Assembly (NCBI RefSeq): GCF_001422985.1
Contig: NZ_LMNL01000005.1
Location: 1-64,000 of the forward strand
DNA length: 64,000 nt
Origin: Methylobacterium sp. Leaf117
GTDB taxonomy: Bacteria; Pseudomonadota; Alphaproteobacteria; Rhizobiales; Beijerinckiaceae
Direction of reading: 5' to 3'
Shown here piece after piece: positions 47,978 through 57,185 of this stretch. The notes beneath the pieces were generated by a model. That model was given only the letters and a program-made list of their open reading frames with translations, did not search any database and was not told the origin of the DNA. A program made the position numbers and the translations under genes. Each line of letters opens with the position of its first letter. The stretch's first letter is position 1.

Positions 47978-49860
47978 GCATCGAACATACCCTTGGTTCT
48001 CCGACATCGACAGTCCTCGTCGTTGCCCCAATGCCTGCCGCGCCGGCCAGTGCAGGTAATCGTAAACGTCTCTCGCTGATTTGTTCCGCACTGCAACGAG
48101 CGGGCTTTGCTGTTGATTTTGCCTATTTCGCTCATGAAGATCAGGTTTATCGTCGTTTCGGTCAGCACCCACCGACCGATCTCGCAAAGATGTCGACGAC
48201 TTTTCAACGCACCTTCCTGATTGAGACTCAAGATATAATTCCGTTAAAAACACGCTCACCTGCGTTTGGGATCGACGAATGGGGTTCAACGGCGCTTGAT
48301 AGGTTCGTGTCTTGGTACGCGGAGGAATACTCCGATACCGTAGCAATCCTCGTCAACTACGTATTCTTGTCGCGCTGCCTTGATCACGCGCCAAACATGC
48401 TCAAGATCATCGATACGCACGACCGTTTTGCTGACCGACAGTTGCAGTACCGTCCATTCCGCGCCGAACCAAACTTCTACTACACCGACAGCGCCAGCGA
48501 GGCAGCGGCGCTCGATAGAGCCGATGTTGTGCTGGCGATCCAGTCGGAGGAGGCAGCTCATTTCGCTGCACTAACCGACCGCCAGGTGTTGCTGCTGCCG
48601 CCAATGTTTCCTGTCCGCTCACAGTTCTCGGCGCCGTACGGGATCCGAAAAATCGGTTTTGTCGGACACGGAAATGACCCTAACTTATTTTCAATCGGCA
48701 AGTTCGCTCACGAATGGGCAGCTGGCTGGACGCCGGACAGACCCGAACTGAGGATTGCGGGCGAGATCTGCAACGCGCTAGGTAGCCTCAACCTGCCAGG
48801 GGTGAGTCTGCTCGGCTACGTCGACGATCTCGCGGCTTTCTATGCAGATACCGACCTGATCGTCGCCCCAATGCTAATGGGTAGCGGCCTGAAAATGAAG
48901 GTCGCCGAGGCGTTATCGTATGGCGTACCGGTGGTTGGAACTGAGATCGGGTTCGAAGGGTTTGACGCCGAAGCGCCCGCCCATAAATGCGCAGGAGTAG
49001 CTGCAGTTAAAGCGACGATCCTGAAGCTGCAATCGAACCCCGTGGCACTCAAGGCCTTAACGGAGGCTTGTGCCGAGCTTCTAGAGCGCTTTAACGCGAT
49101 GTCGCAGCAAGCCGAAGCTGAGCTCGCTAGCGTGATCAAAGCCTCAATACGTGGGCGCTCCGCTTCCGTTGTGCCCGCGGCAGCGTTCGCGCTTTCGGCT
49201 GCGTCCGTCGAATCGGTAGGGCAGTCATGGCCAATCTGCGTGCGCTCGGCGAACTCCTTACTCTCAGACGATCCGGCTCATGGGCAGTTGCTGGCGACCG
49301 AGCGCTTCGGGGAGGACGCCGCGCTGGCGACCCAGTACTCGCCGGAGCGCCGACGCTGGTTTGCCGGATCTACGCCGCCGCTGGAGAAGCAATCGTCGAT
49401 CGGTCCGGTCAGCGTGGCATTGTCACCTGAATGGGTTCGCGGGAAGCGTCTGACAAGAGAGATTCGTGAGAGTGCTGCCTATGCGTTTCGGGATATCTTA
49501 GCTGACTGGACCACTCAGTGCCGATGCGTCGGCGTAAGCTCCAAAGGTTTCGTCCTTGCAGTCCCGATGCCAAGCCACCTGCTCACCGGTACCCCCGCAA
49601 TTGCTGCCTTCCTAATCGCGGCCGATGGCGCGCACGCGCACGAACTAGCAATCGACGGGATAGCTCCGCTCTCGTTGTCGCCTGGTTACGCCTTCAAAGC
49701 ATCGCGCCTGGACCTTACTCCAGTGCCTGCAATTGTTAAGATATCCTGCATGGGACCAGCTTCTGTCGTCGCAAATGGCACGGTCTTGTTCCTTACCGAT
49801 GACCTTATCGGCCGTATCACAATCGTGCCTCCGCCTATCCGTGAAAATATTCGGCCATGA
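47974..49860 (+). CDS. Glycosyltransferase (GT4-like) with extra C-terminal domain
   Basis: 628 residues. Residues 15-390 form a GT-B protein: VLVVAPMPAAPASAGNRKR at the start, LKIIDTHDRFADRQ mid-domain, and GLKMKVAEALSYGVPVVGT near 308-326, the E-x7-E type nucleotide-sugar site of family 4. Residues about 420-628 form a second, unrecognised beta-rich domain. No signal peptide or membrane helix. Both ends overlap the neighbouring genes by ATGA. Confidence 0.8.
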   Translation: MSIEHTLGSPTSTVLVVAPMPAAPASAGNRKRLSLICSALQRAGFAVDFAYFAHEDQVYRRFGQHPPTDLAKMSTTFQRTFLIETQDIIPLKTRSPAFGIDEWGSTALDRFVSWYAEEYSDTVAILVNYVFLSRCLDHAPNMLKIIDTHDRFADRQLQYRPFRAEPNFYYTDSASEAAALDRADVVLAIQSEEAAHFAALTDRQVLLLPPMFPVRSQFSAPYGIRKIGFVGHGNDPNLFSIGKFAHEWAAGWTPDRPELRIAGEICNALGSLNLPGVSLLGYVDDLAAFYADTDLIVAPMLMGSGLKMKVAEALSYGVPVVGTEIGFEGFDAEAPAHKCAGVAAVKATILKLQSNPVALKALTEACAELLERFNAMSQQAEAELASVIKASIRGRSASVVPAAAFALSAASVESVGQSWPICVRSANSLLSDDPAHGQLLATERFGEDAALATQYSPERRRWFAGSTPPLEKQSSIGPVSVALSPEWVRGKRLTREIRESAAYAFRDILADWTTQCRCVGVSSKGFVLAVPMPSHLLTGTPAIAAFLIAADGAHAHELAIDGIAPLSLSPGYAFKASRLDLTPVPAIVKISCMGPASVVANGTVLFLTDDLIGRITIVPPPIRENIRP

Positions 49861-52034
49861 ACGCCATGCAAAAAAATGATATAAAGCAGCATAGTGCTAT
49901 AAAAAATGGTGCCATCAAAGGTGACGTGTCATCGAGCGAGGTGACCATGAAGGGCGCGGTCCGCAGCGACGCCCTTCCGGTGGAGCCCTTCGACGCTGTT
50001 GATGCTAGTATTGGACGCCGAGTAGTAATCGCCGAGGCGCAGTTAATTTATGACGCCATATTTCTCAACGAAATGCGGATCGACTTTCTGATAGAGGACA
50101 CGCCCCTAGTATCAATTGTCATTGTTTCTCTAAATGCGCGATATATTTTGGCTCTTACTCTATGGCGCTTGGCGGCTCAGCAGCGTCTCGCTGGCGTATC
50201 GTTCGAAGTCATCATTGTTGACAATGCGTCGGCTGCTGAGACGCATGCATTGCTCGACTACATCGATGGCTCGACGATCATCCGTCAATCGACCAACGTC
50301 GGGTTTGGACCGGCCTGCAACGAAGGCGCAGCACAAGCACGTGGCCGTTTTATACTTTTCCTCAACCCAGACGTTGATCTAATGCCAGGCGCGATGCGAG
50401 CGATGGCACAAACCTTCACTGACCAAGACCATGTCGGAATTGTTGGCGCACGTCTCGTGTTTCCTGGCGGCATCCTCCAAGAGGCTGGCGCGAACTTCCA
50501 AGCGGATGCACAGGTCACTCACCCTTATCTAAGAGGTGTACCCGACCCATTCACCCCGGAGGCGAGTTTCACCCGTGAGGTAGGCTACGTCTCTGGCGCC
50601 GTGCTAATGATCGAGGGAGCATTGTTCAAGGCGCTCGGTGGCTTCGACAATGCATACGCACCAGCCTATTTCGAGGATACAGATCTGTGCGTACGCTGTC
50701 ATCAGGCCGGGCGCCGAGTTATCTACCAAGCTCGTGCCACTGCGATACATTTTGAAAATGCCACAAGCGTCAAGCGCGCCGATGTGGAGGTTCTACTCGA
50801 TCGTAATCGAGCGCTGTTCCTCGACCGACATCGCAACTGGCTGTTCGAACAGGGACCGCGGCCCATCGGCTTTGCTATCCGCGATCATGAACCGTGGGGA
50901 TTACGTGTTCTGTTTGTCGACGATACCGTACCACATCTCGACATGGGCGCAGGCTATCCGCGCGCCAATCACATCGTCAATACCATGGCACAACTCGGCT
51001 ACCGAGTTACGCTATACCCTGTCTATCGAGCGGACGCCGAGCAGGCCCAGCGTTACCGCGATATTGATCAAAGAGTTGAGATCTTAGCTTCAGAGGAGCG
51101 TGAAGGGATCGCCAAGATAATTGGCGAGCGGTCCGATTATTTTGACGTTCTGTGGGTCAGTCGGCCCCATAATATTGGACTTGTCATTCAGATTTTTCGT
51201 GATTCCGGACTGAGCTTGCGTGATTTTGTCAAATCTCGTATCATTTTCGACTCTGAAGCTCTTTTTGCCTCTCGTGCCTTTGTTACCGACATGGTATTGG
51301 GAGGTTCCGGCATTGCTGCTGATCTTGCCCGGCACGCAATCTCAGAAATACAACATTATGCAGTTGCAGATCAGGTCGTCTGCGTCTCAGATGCCGAAGC
51401 GCGCCTGCTTGCTAGCTACTCCCACGTCAACGCGACGGTCCTCGGTCACGCTATGGCATTGCCTGAGGTTGCGGCCCCGCCTTTCTCCGAGCGAAGCGGC
51501 TTTCTGTTTATAGGTGCGCTCTCGCAGGACGGCCAGCCGAACGTAGATTCGCTGGACTGGTTCTTCGATGCTGTATGGCCCCGCCTGCGACTGTTAATGC
51601 CCGATGCGACACTTCATATCGTTGGTACTATCGGTCCGGCTATCCGCGCCCGCTACACACGGCCTGGCGTTTGGGTGATGGGCCGTGTGACTGAGGCTGA
51701 ACCATTCTTCGATGCTGCTCGTGTTTGCATAGCCCCGACACGTTTTGCCGCCGGCATCCCGCACAAAGTTCACGAAGCAGTGCGGCAGGGAATACCATCT
51801 TTTGTTACACCAATCCTTGCGGAGCAGATCGGCTGGGAGGAAGGCGTTGGATACGTGAGCTGCGACTGGCTTGATCCGGACGCTTTCGCGGAAGGGCTTG
51901 TCCGCCTTCATGAGACTGCCAGCCTCTGGAATAGTGTCCAGGCCGCTGGGTTGATGCGCATTAGTTCTGAATGCGCGCCGGAGGCCTATCGGGAACGCCT
52001 TCGCCGGATTTGTGAAGCTTCGACCTTCTCATGA
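49857..52034 (+). CDS. Bifunctional GT2-GT4 glycosyltransferase
   Basis: 725 residues. Residues about 80-330 are a GT2 domain: LVSIVIVSLNARYIL, FEVIIVDNASAAET, NVGFGPACNEGAAQARG, FLNPDVDLMPG (acidic motif), GGFDNAYAPAYFEDTDLC. Residues about 345-720 are GT4-like: VDDTVPHLDMGAGYPR, then FLFIGALSQDGQPN, and IAPTRFAAGIPHKVHEAVRQ (C-terminal nucleotide site). The protein would build or branch a polysaccharide in the cytoplasm. Codon use becomes more AT-rich toward the 3' part. Coupled by ATGA overlaps on both sides. Confidence 0.88.
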   Translation: MNAMQKNDIKQHSAIKNGAIKGDVSSSEVTMKGAVRSDALPVEPFDAVDASIGRRVVIAEAQLIYDAIFLNEMRIDFLIEDTPLVSIVIVSLNARYILALTLWRLAAQQRLAGVSFEVIIVDNASAAETHALLDYIDGSTIIRQSTNVGFGPACNEGAAQARGRFILFLNPDVDLMPGAMRAMAQTFTDQDHVGIVGARLVFPGGILQEAGANFQADAQVTHPYLRGVPDPFTPEASFTREVGYVSGAVLMIEGALFKALGGFDNAYAPAYFEDTDLCVRCHQAGRRVIYQARATAIHFENATSVKRADVEVLLDRNRALFLDRHRNWLFEQGPRPIGFAIRDHEPWGLRVLFVDDTVPHLDMGAGYPRANHIVNTMAQLGYRVTLYPVYRADAEQAQRYRDIDQRVEILASEEREGIAKIIGERSDYFDVLWVSRPHNIGLVIQIFRDSGLSLRDFVKSRIIFDSEALFASRAFVTDMVLGGSGIAADLARHAISEIQHYAVADQVVCVSDAEARLLASYSHVNATVLGHAMALPEVAAPPFSERSGFLFIGALSQDGQPNVDSLDWFFDAVWPRLRLLMPDATLHIVGTIGPAIRARYTRPGVWVMGRVTEAEPFFDAARVCIAPTRFAAGIPHKVHEAVRQGIPSFVTPILAEQIGWEEGVGYVSCDWLDPDAFAEGLVRLHETASLWNSVQAAGLMRISSECAPEAYRERLRRICEASTFS

Positions 52035-52906
52035 GAAGCCTGCGCAGGGTCGATGCCAAAATGACCGATACTTCCGCTTCTCGCTTCAGCCGTTGGCTCA
52101 CCGGCACGCTGCGCCGTATTTTATTCGGTCGAGTTCCAAAACTATTCGACACTACCTATTACACACGTAATTCTTCGTATTGGACAGTTTCGGCTCTTGA
52201 CCCTTACCTGCACTACGTCCTGATCGGCGGTCGCCGAGGGGACGATCCAAATAGCGATTTCGATACGACTTTTTATCGGACGCAGGTGAAGCCCGGCCAT
52301 AACCCTTTAAAGCACTATATAAACGTCGGCGCAGCCGAGGGTTTCGACCCACATCCGCACTTCAGTACGTTTGGATATCTCGGGCGTTATCCAGATGTCG
52401 GCGAAAGCAAAGTCAATCCTTTATTGCATTTCCGTGAAAATGGTCGACCGGAAGGCCGCATCGCTGATCCCTCGACGCGTTTACCTCGGTCGATTATTGC
52501 CTTAGTTGGTATTCCTTCATCCGATCACTGGGTACTTCCGAAGCACGGAAAAAACACTATAGATATCGCCCTACTTCGGGAAGCTCCTGAAAAAGCTGCC
52601 ATTGAGGTAATTGAGCAGTTACGTCTCTCCATCGGCCTAGATTTTGATGTAGTAGATCGGGTTGTTGATGTGCTGACCCAGTTCCCAAGAGGCGTCCAGG
52701 ACGTAATGCATCTTGCTTTACCAGCAAGCGGCGTACGCGGTGGCGGGGTAGCAAGCTTAATCCTGGCTCTCGAACACTGCTACGTTCAAGCCATCGCAGT
52801 AGATGGAACGCGTACTATCCAATACGCACAAGGTATAATCTGGGATATTAGGCCGTCCCTGCCGCGCGTAATCACAATCTTGCCAGACGGCATTATCCGT
52901 ATTTGA
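52031..52906 (+). CDS. Protein of glycosyltransferase-associated repeats with unknown C-terminal half
   Basis: 291 residues. Residues about 38-150 hold three repeats of the type FDTTFYRTQ...LKHYINVGAAEGF and FGYLGRYPDVG...LLHFRENGRPEGR, the same module found at the N-termini of the glycosyltransferases at 243 and 12229. The C-terminal half (LVGIPSSDHWVLPKHGKNT, then VASLILALEHCYVQAIAVDG) has no recognised family. There is no catalytic domain. As the last gene of the ATGA-coupled operon it may be a scaffold or binding partner for the glycosyltransferases (inference). Confidence 0.6.
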   Translation: MRSLRRVDAKMTDTSASRFSRWLTGTLRRILFGRVPKLFDTTYYTRNSSYWTVSALDPYLHYVLIGGRRGDDPNSDFDTTFYRTQVKPGHNPLKHYINVGAAEGFDPHPHFSTFGYLGRYPDVGESKVNPLLHFRENGRPEGRIADPSTRLPRSIIALVGIPSSDHWVLPKHGKNTIDIALLREAPEKAAIEVIEQLRLSIGLDFDVVDRVVDVLTQFPRGVQDVMHLALPASGVRGGGVASLILALEHCYVQAIAVDGTRTIQYAQGIIWDIRPSLPRVITILPDGIIRI

Positions 52907-53309
52907 TTAGCCTAAGGATGCTGCTGGCTTAGAAAGTAAACTGTATTGAGAATGTAGCGCAGAAGCTCTGCGATCTGTCGGAGCTTCGTAGGCTAATGTC
53001 TGAGAATATCACGCGATTACGGTTGTGCCCACTCGAGATAGGCCGACGCTACTGGACGGTTCTACACTCTGCTTCTGCAAGGGCGTAAGCGTATCCTCGA
53101 CCGTTTGGGCGTGGGTAGCCCATGCGTCGCTGCACGCGGCGCGATGATTGGTGAGCGTAACTCTTCCGATTCCATCAAATGTGCAGTATAAGAATATTAT
53201 TTCTGCATAATTTGATAAACTATCATTCATCATTACAAAATTTGAAGTGTGCAGTCGCTAATGCGGTGCTGCTACAATTGTGATGTTTGAAGGTGGGTGT
53301 CCGAGACGC
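52907..53309. other. Intergenic stretch between the glycan operon and the nitrile hydratase operon
   Basis: About 400 bases between convergent operons. No gene, no strong hairpin. The GC content changes sharply at about 53300, marking the right edge of the AT-rich block. Confidence 0.45.
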
Positions 53310-53657
53310 TTATTCTTGAGCCGCGACGGCGCGGGGATCGTTCGCTAGACGGATCGGCTCGCCGTGTGGGGTTGCGGCGGCGGCCCGCGCGAAGGCGGCC
53401 CGGCGCTCCGAGAGGCGTTCGGGTTCGGCGATCCCGCGCGCCGCGAGCAGGCCCTCGAGTGTAGCGAGCCAGGCGGCATAATCCGCCCCCTGCCCGGTCC
53501 GCTGCGTCTCTGCCCCCAAGGCTTCGGCCCATTCCTTCCAGTCGAACAGCCCGCCATCGTGAAGCGCCACCACGAGGGCGAAGGCCTGAGCCTCCCAGGG
53601 CTCGGCGAAGACCGGGGCGACCGCGTCGTCCAGGGGTATCCGGTCGGCATCCTTCAT
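53310..53657 (-). CDS. Nitrile hydratase accessory/activator protein
   Basis: 115 residues from ATG 53657. Matches the small activator family encoded after nitrile hydratase subunits: VFAEPWEAQAFALVVALHD, then FDWKEWAEALGAE and LEGLLAARGIAEPERL. These proteins resemble the beta subunit N-terminus and deliver cobalt or assist the alpha subunit. ATGA overlap with the beta subunit gene. Confidence 0.85.
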   Translation of the reverse strand: MKDADRIPLDDAVAPVFAEPWEAQAFALVVALHDGGLFDWKEWAEALGAETQRTGQGADYAAWLATLEGLLAARGIAEPERLSERRAAFARAAAATPHGEPIRLANDPRAVAAQE

Positions 53658-54331
53658 GCGGTCAGCTCCGGAGCGACGGGTTCCAGGTAGCTCTCGAACG
53701 CGTTCACCGAGACGGCATGGCCGGCTTCGGCTTGTTCTCCCCACAGTTCGCGGCCGGAGAACCGGACGGTGTAGAGCCATTGCGGCGCCTCGCCAGCGAG
53801 CCGCGCGTTCGTGTCGGGAAAGACGAAGCCGCCATGCACCGTTTCGACGGTCCCGAGTCGGCCCCGCACGTAGCGCGGCAGGCGCGTATGTCCGACCGGA
53901 TGGAAGTTCCGGGCGCGGACGCGGTCGCCCATCGAGAAGCGCGCGGGCTCGGGAACCGGCCGGTCGCTCGGGAAGCCGCGCCCGAAGAGCGGCGCCACCT
54001 CGGGTCCCCGAAGCACGCGCTCGACCGGGGCGGCCGGCGTCGTGATCGTGCCGGTGGACAGTTCCTTCGCCGTGGCGAGGCCGTGGGCCTGGACCTGGCG
54101 CTCCAGGGCCTTGAGCCAGATCGCGTAATAGCTGGAGGTGAGATATTCGCCCGGCGGCAGCGCCTCGCGGGCGGACCGGCTCGCATCGAGGGTCCAGGCG
54201 CGGCAGAAGCCCATGGCCATCGCGAGGCCGAAGACCCGCTTCTCCCAGGGGGCATGGAAGCGCGGCTCGTCCGCTTCCGGCGCCACGGGACCGAACCCGT
54301 GCAGGCCGCCGAGATCCTGGCCCCCGTTCAT
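53654..54331 (-). CDS. nthB: Nitrile hydratase beta subunit
   Basis: 225 residues from ATG 54331. The N-terminus [16 protein letters not shown] is the family signature, followed by [16 protein letters not shown] and [13 protein letters not shown]. The C-terminal SH3-like barrel shows [31 protein letters not shown] and [14 protein letters not shown]. It pairs with the alpha subunit to hydrate nitriles to amides in the cytoplasm. The open frame extends upstream inside the alpha gene, but that part is a shadow. Confidence 0.95.
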   Translation of the reverse strand: MNGGQDLGGLHGFGPVAPEADEPRFHAPWEKRVFGLAMAMGFCRAWTLDASRSAREALPPGEYLTSSYYAIWLKALERQVQAHGLATAKELSTGTITTPAAPVERVLRGPEVAPLFGRGFPSDRPVPEPARFSMGDRVRARNFHPVGHTRLPRYVRGRLGTVETVHGGFVFPDTNARLAGEAPQWLYTVRFSGRELWGEQAEAGHAVSVNAFESYLEPVAPELTA

Positions 54332-54990
54332 GCGCCCACCTCCGGCAGACCGGTGCCGATCATCGCATCCCGGGTGACGAGGGCCGCGAGCGCCGCCTCG
54401 TCGAGGGCTTCCGTCCCGGCAGGGCGCATCGGCAGCACCATGTAGCGAAGCTCGGCGGTGGAATCCCAGACCCGGATGCGCTGGCCGGCGGGCAGGGTCA
54501 GGCCGAACTCGGCGAGCACCGCACGAGGCTCGATCACGGCCCGCGCGCGGTAGGGCGGCGACTTGTACCAGACCGGCGGCAGGCCGAGCACCGGCCAGGG
54601 ATAGCAGGAGCACAGGGTGCAGACGACGAGGTTGTGCGTCTCGGGCGTGTTGGCAACCACCACCATGTGCTCGCCGCCGCGCCCGCCGACACCGAGTTCG
54701 CGCATCGCCGGGGTGGCATCCGCGAGCAGGCGCGCCCGGAAGTCGGGATCGACCCAGGCCCGCGCCACCACGCGGGCGCCGTTATGCGGGCCGACCTGGG
54801 TCTCGTAGGTCTCGATCAGCGCGTCGAGGGCGGCCGGGTCGACGTAGCCCTTTTCCACGAGGACGGATTCGAGAGCGCGCACCCGCAGTTCCATCGGCGA
54901 AAGCGCGCTTCCGTGATGGGCCGCATGCGGGTGGTCTCCCTGAGAGTGGTCCGAATGCGGGTGGGCATCGTGATCGTGGGTTTGCGCCAT
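54328..54990 (-). CDS. nthA: Nitrile hydratase alpha subunit, cobalt type, with His-rich N-terminus
   Basis: 220 residues. The metal site reads [10 protein letters not shown] (Cys124, Cys127, Ser128, Cys129); Thr after the first Cys is the cobalt-type form, whereas iron-type enzymes have Ser. [28 protein letters not shown] and [15 protein letters not shown] are further family marks. The first 26 residues contain nine His, an unusual extension that could bind metal. Operon order alpha-beta-activator with four-base overlaps suggests one coupled transcript. Confidence 0.95.
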   Translation of the reverse strand: MAQTHDHDAHPHSDHSQGDHPHAAHHGSALSPMELRVRALESVLVEKGYVDPAALDALIETYETQVGPHNGARVVARAWVDPDFRARLLADATPAMRELGVGGRGGEHMVVVANTPETHNLVVCTLCSCYPWPVLGLPPVWYKSPPYRARAVIEPRAVLAEFGLTLPAGQRIRVWDSTAELRYMVLPMRPAGTEALDEAALAALVTRDAMIGTGLPEVGA

Positions 54991-55147
54991 GCCAAATCTC
55001 CGGGCTGCACCTTACGGGCAGAATCCGCGACCGTCATGATCCGCGCCCGTCATGATCCACGCCCGTCATGCGCACTCCACGATCGGCGCCTCCCGGGTTC
55101 GCGCGCTGTCCCGCCCGTGGCGAGCCCGGCAACGATCGCCGAGGCGC

Positions 55148-55867
55148 TCAGGCCGAGAGCCGCTCCTCCGACAGGCCGAGCGAACCGGCCAGGAAGGCGC
55201 GCGCGCGGCTGACCCGGCTCTTCATGGTTCCGGTCTGCGTGCCCACGAGGGTGGCCGCCGCCTCGTAGGTCAGGCCCTGGCCTGCCACGAGCAGCAGGGC
55301 CTCGCGCTGCACGGGCGGCAGCTTGGTGAGGACGGACCAGACCTTCTGCAACTCGATGCCGTGCTCCTGGGAGGGCAGCGCGATCATCTGGGCGGCCGCG
55401 GCCCCATCGGCATCCTCGACCTCGCGCCGGGCCTTGCGGCATTCGGTGTAGAACTGGTTGCGCAGGATGGTGAACAGCCACGCCGTGAAATTGGTGCCGG
55501 GCTGAAAGCGGTGCTGGTGCGTCCACGCCTTCAGCACCGTCTCCTGCACGAGATCGTCGGCCCTGGATGGCTGCACCGCCAGCGACTTGGCGAAGGCGCG
55601 CAGGCCCGGAAGCGCGGCGATCAGGTCGTCGCGGAAGGTGGAGGTCGCGGCCGGACTCTGCCGAGACAGAGTCGCCTGGAGCTGGTCGATGAGGTCGAGG
55701 AGGCGCTGGGGCGGCGCGTCGTCCAGGCTGGCAGCGTAGAAGGTCTGCAACTCGCGGCTCAGGTGGTCGCGCAAGGCCGGGGGCAGGCCGGGCCGGGTGT
55801 CGGACACGGCATCCATCCGGCACGCTACGACCTTCCGACCCGAGGGCCTCTCACCACCTGGCACCAT
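55148..55867 (-). CDS. EcfG-like sigma factor with an N-terminal NepR-like segment
   Basis: 239 residues from ATG 55867, chosen because AGAGGAGAAGGCC precedes it. Residues about 27-63 (LPPALRDHLSRELQTFY, then APPQRLLDLIDQL) look like NepR, the anti-sigma factor of the alphaproteobacterial general stress response. Residues about 82-148 are sigma region 2 (RADDLVQETVLKAW, FQPGTNFTAWLFTILRN, REVEDADG) and 172-226 region 4 (LPPVQREALLLV, TMKSRVSRARA), both of EcfG type. Normally NepR and EcfG are separate adjacent genes, so this frame appears to combine inhibitor and sigma factor. Transcribed away from the small gene at 56062. Confidence 0.8.
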   Translation of the reverse strand: MVPGGERPSGRKVVACRMDAVSDTRPGLPPALRDHLSRELQTFYAASLDDAPPQRLLDLIDQLQATLSRQSPAATSTFRDDLIAALPGLRAFAKSLAVQPSRADDLVQETVLKAWTHQHRFQPGTNFTAWLFTILRNQFYTECRKARREVEDADGAAAAQMIALPSQEHGIELQKVWSVLTKLPPVQREALLLVAGQGLTYEAAATLVGTQTGTMKSRVSRARAFLAGSLGLSEERLSA

Positions 55868-56061
55868 GGCCTTCTCCTCTGCCGCCCGCGACACCCTCCC
55901 GGGGTGTACAGTGAATACAATATGGCACTCTCAGGCAATTCTCAAGATCGGACTTGGTCCGGAATCGACCAGGAGGAACCGCCTGCGCCCTGGGTCGGTC
56001 CCGCTGCCCCTGTGCCGATGCGCCCCTTTCCACCTCAGGGCGCGTGGCTTATGGCTCGCGC

Positions 56062-56316
56062 ATGCCACGCGGTGTGTCCTACCGGATCGAGGACAGGTTG
56101 GACGGCCTGTTCGATGTCGTCGTCACGCTCGACTCGGGCAAGGTCTTCCGGCGTGCCGGCAGGGCCTCACGCGCCGAGATCGATCAATGGATCGAAGATC
56201 TCCGGGCGCTGATGGCGGCAATCGGTGCCCCGGTCTCACCGGCCGACACCGCATCGATCGAGACCCCCGGGGTGGTTTCGAACGCCGTCCACCCGGCGAA
56301 CGATAGAGACAGCTGA
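56062..56316 (+). CDS. Hypothetical small protein next to the sigma factor gene
   Basis: 84 residues from ATG 56062. Compact: RGVSYRIEDRLDGLFDVVVT, then GKVFRRAGRASRAEIDQWIE and an Ala-rich helix. No signal or membrane segment, no recognised family. Divergent from the sigma factor, with a gap of nearly 200 bases. Conservation would need a search; coding is judged plausible from composition. Confidence 0.45.
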   Translation: MPRGVSYRIEDRLDGLFDVVVTLDSGKVFRRAGRASRAEIDQWIEDLRALMAAIGAPVSPADTASIETPGVVSNAVHPANDRDS

Positions 56317-56401
56317 GGGGCTGGCTCAAGCGAGGCCCTGTCTTAAGCGCCGAACTGGCGCGAGGTCCGGTGCGCCCCGGAGGGCCGCAGGCCGGGATGC
56401 C

Positions 56402-56725
56402 TCAGGCGTCCGCTGGCCCGGCCGTCTCGTCGCTCTGGAACAGGATCCCGTAGGTAATCGGATCATAGAACCGCATCAGGTTCTGGACGAGGTCCTTGGG
56501 ATCGACGTCGAGCGCTTCGGCCCAGGCGCGGTAGCGATCGGGCGGAATCCGTCCACGCCCCGTCTCGAGCTGGGAGATGAAGGTGTAGTACTCGGCGCCG
56601 ACGAGGTTCGCGAGCTGCCGCTGCGACAGGCCGCGCGCCTCGCGCAGCTCCTTGAGATAGCGCCCACCCTCCCGGCGCAGTTCCAGCACGCCCTCGGAAT
56701 CCAGGCGTTGGTGATGAGCGTACAC
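56402..56725 (-). CDS. XRE-family transcriptional regulator
   Basis: 107 residues. A helix-turn-helix of the Cro/CI type lies at about 23-78: YLKELREARGLSQRQLANLV, then YYTFISQLETGRGRIPPDRY. The short C-terminal tail (LMRFYDPITYGILFQSDE) has no known sensor. A single-gene unit; its targets are unknown, though the neighbouring type I secretion operon starts 460 bases away in the opposite direction. Confidence 0.85.
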   Translation of the reverse strand: MYAHHQRLDSEGVLELRREGGRYLKELREARGLSQRQLANLVGAEYYTFISQLETGRGRIPPDRYRAWAEALDVDPKDLVQNLMRFYDPITYGILFQSDETAGPADA

Positions 56726-57185
56726 GAGAGGCGGCCTTCCCGGATGCGACGGCTGAGCGACGCTCAGCTTGTACAGTGAAGTTCATATAGGTGAACACCG
56801 GCCGCGAAGTCCAGACGTTAACGCTGTTGGACGAAAACCGCCGCCGCCCGTACGCCGGGCGGGTTCGTGGACGCGCAACGGGTTCCTGGGCAAAATACCG
56901 GTTTCCAGGCAAGATGCTTGGAAAGATTCCAGTCTGCGCTATGGTCCGCTCAAGCGTTCGCACTCGGACCTGGCGTAGAGATGGAGTCGATGCACCGGAT
57001 GCAGTCCCAGGGTGCGCTGACGAAGGACCCGGCTTTGCTGAGCGGGATACGTCGGCCGAGTGTGGAGCGTCCTGTGCAGAACTCGGGCTCGGAAGTGTTC
57101 ACCGTCGCTGTCGTTGCGGAACGTCTTCGCCAAATTTCTCGGCGGCCCGCTCCCGTCGTCGCTTCCCGCCCGGTGAGCGCGCGCG
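56726..57185. other. Divergent intergenic region before the type I secretion operon
   Basis: 460 bases between the XRE gene and the ABC transporter. It should contain both promoters and possibly the regulator's operator. Short open frames here are not supported. No clear inverted-repeat operator was found by eye. Confidence 0.45.
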
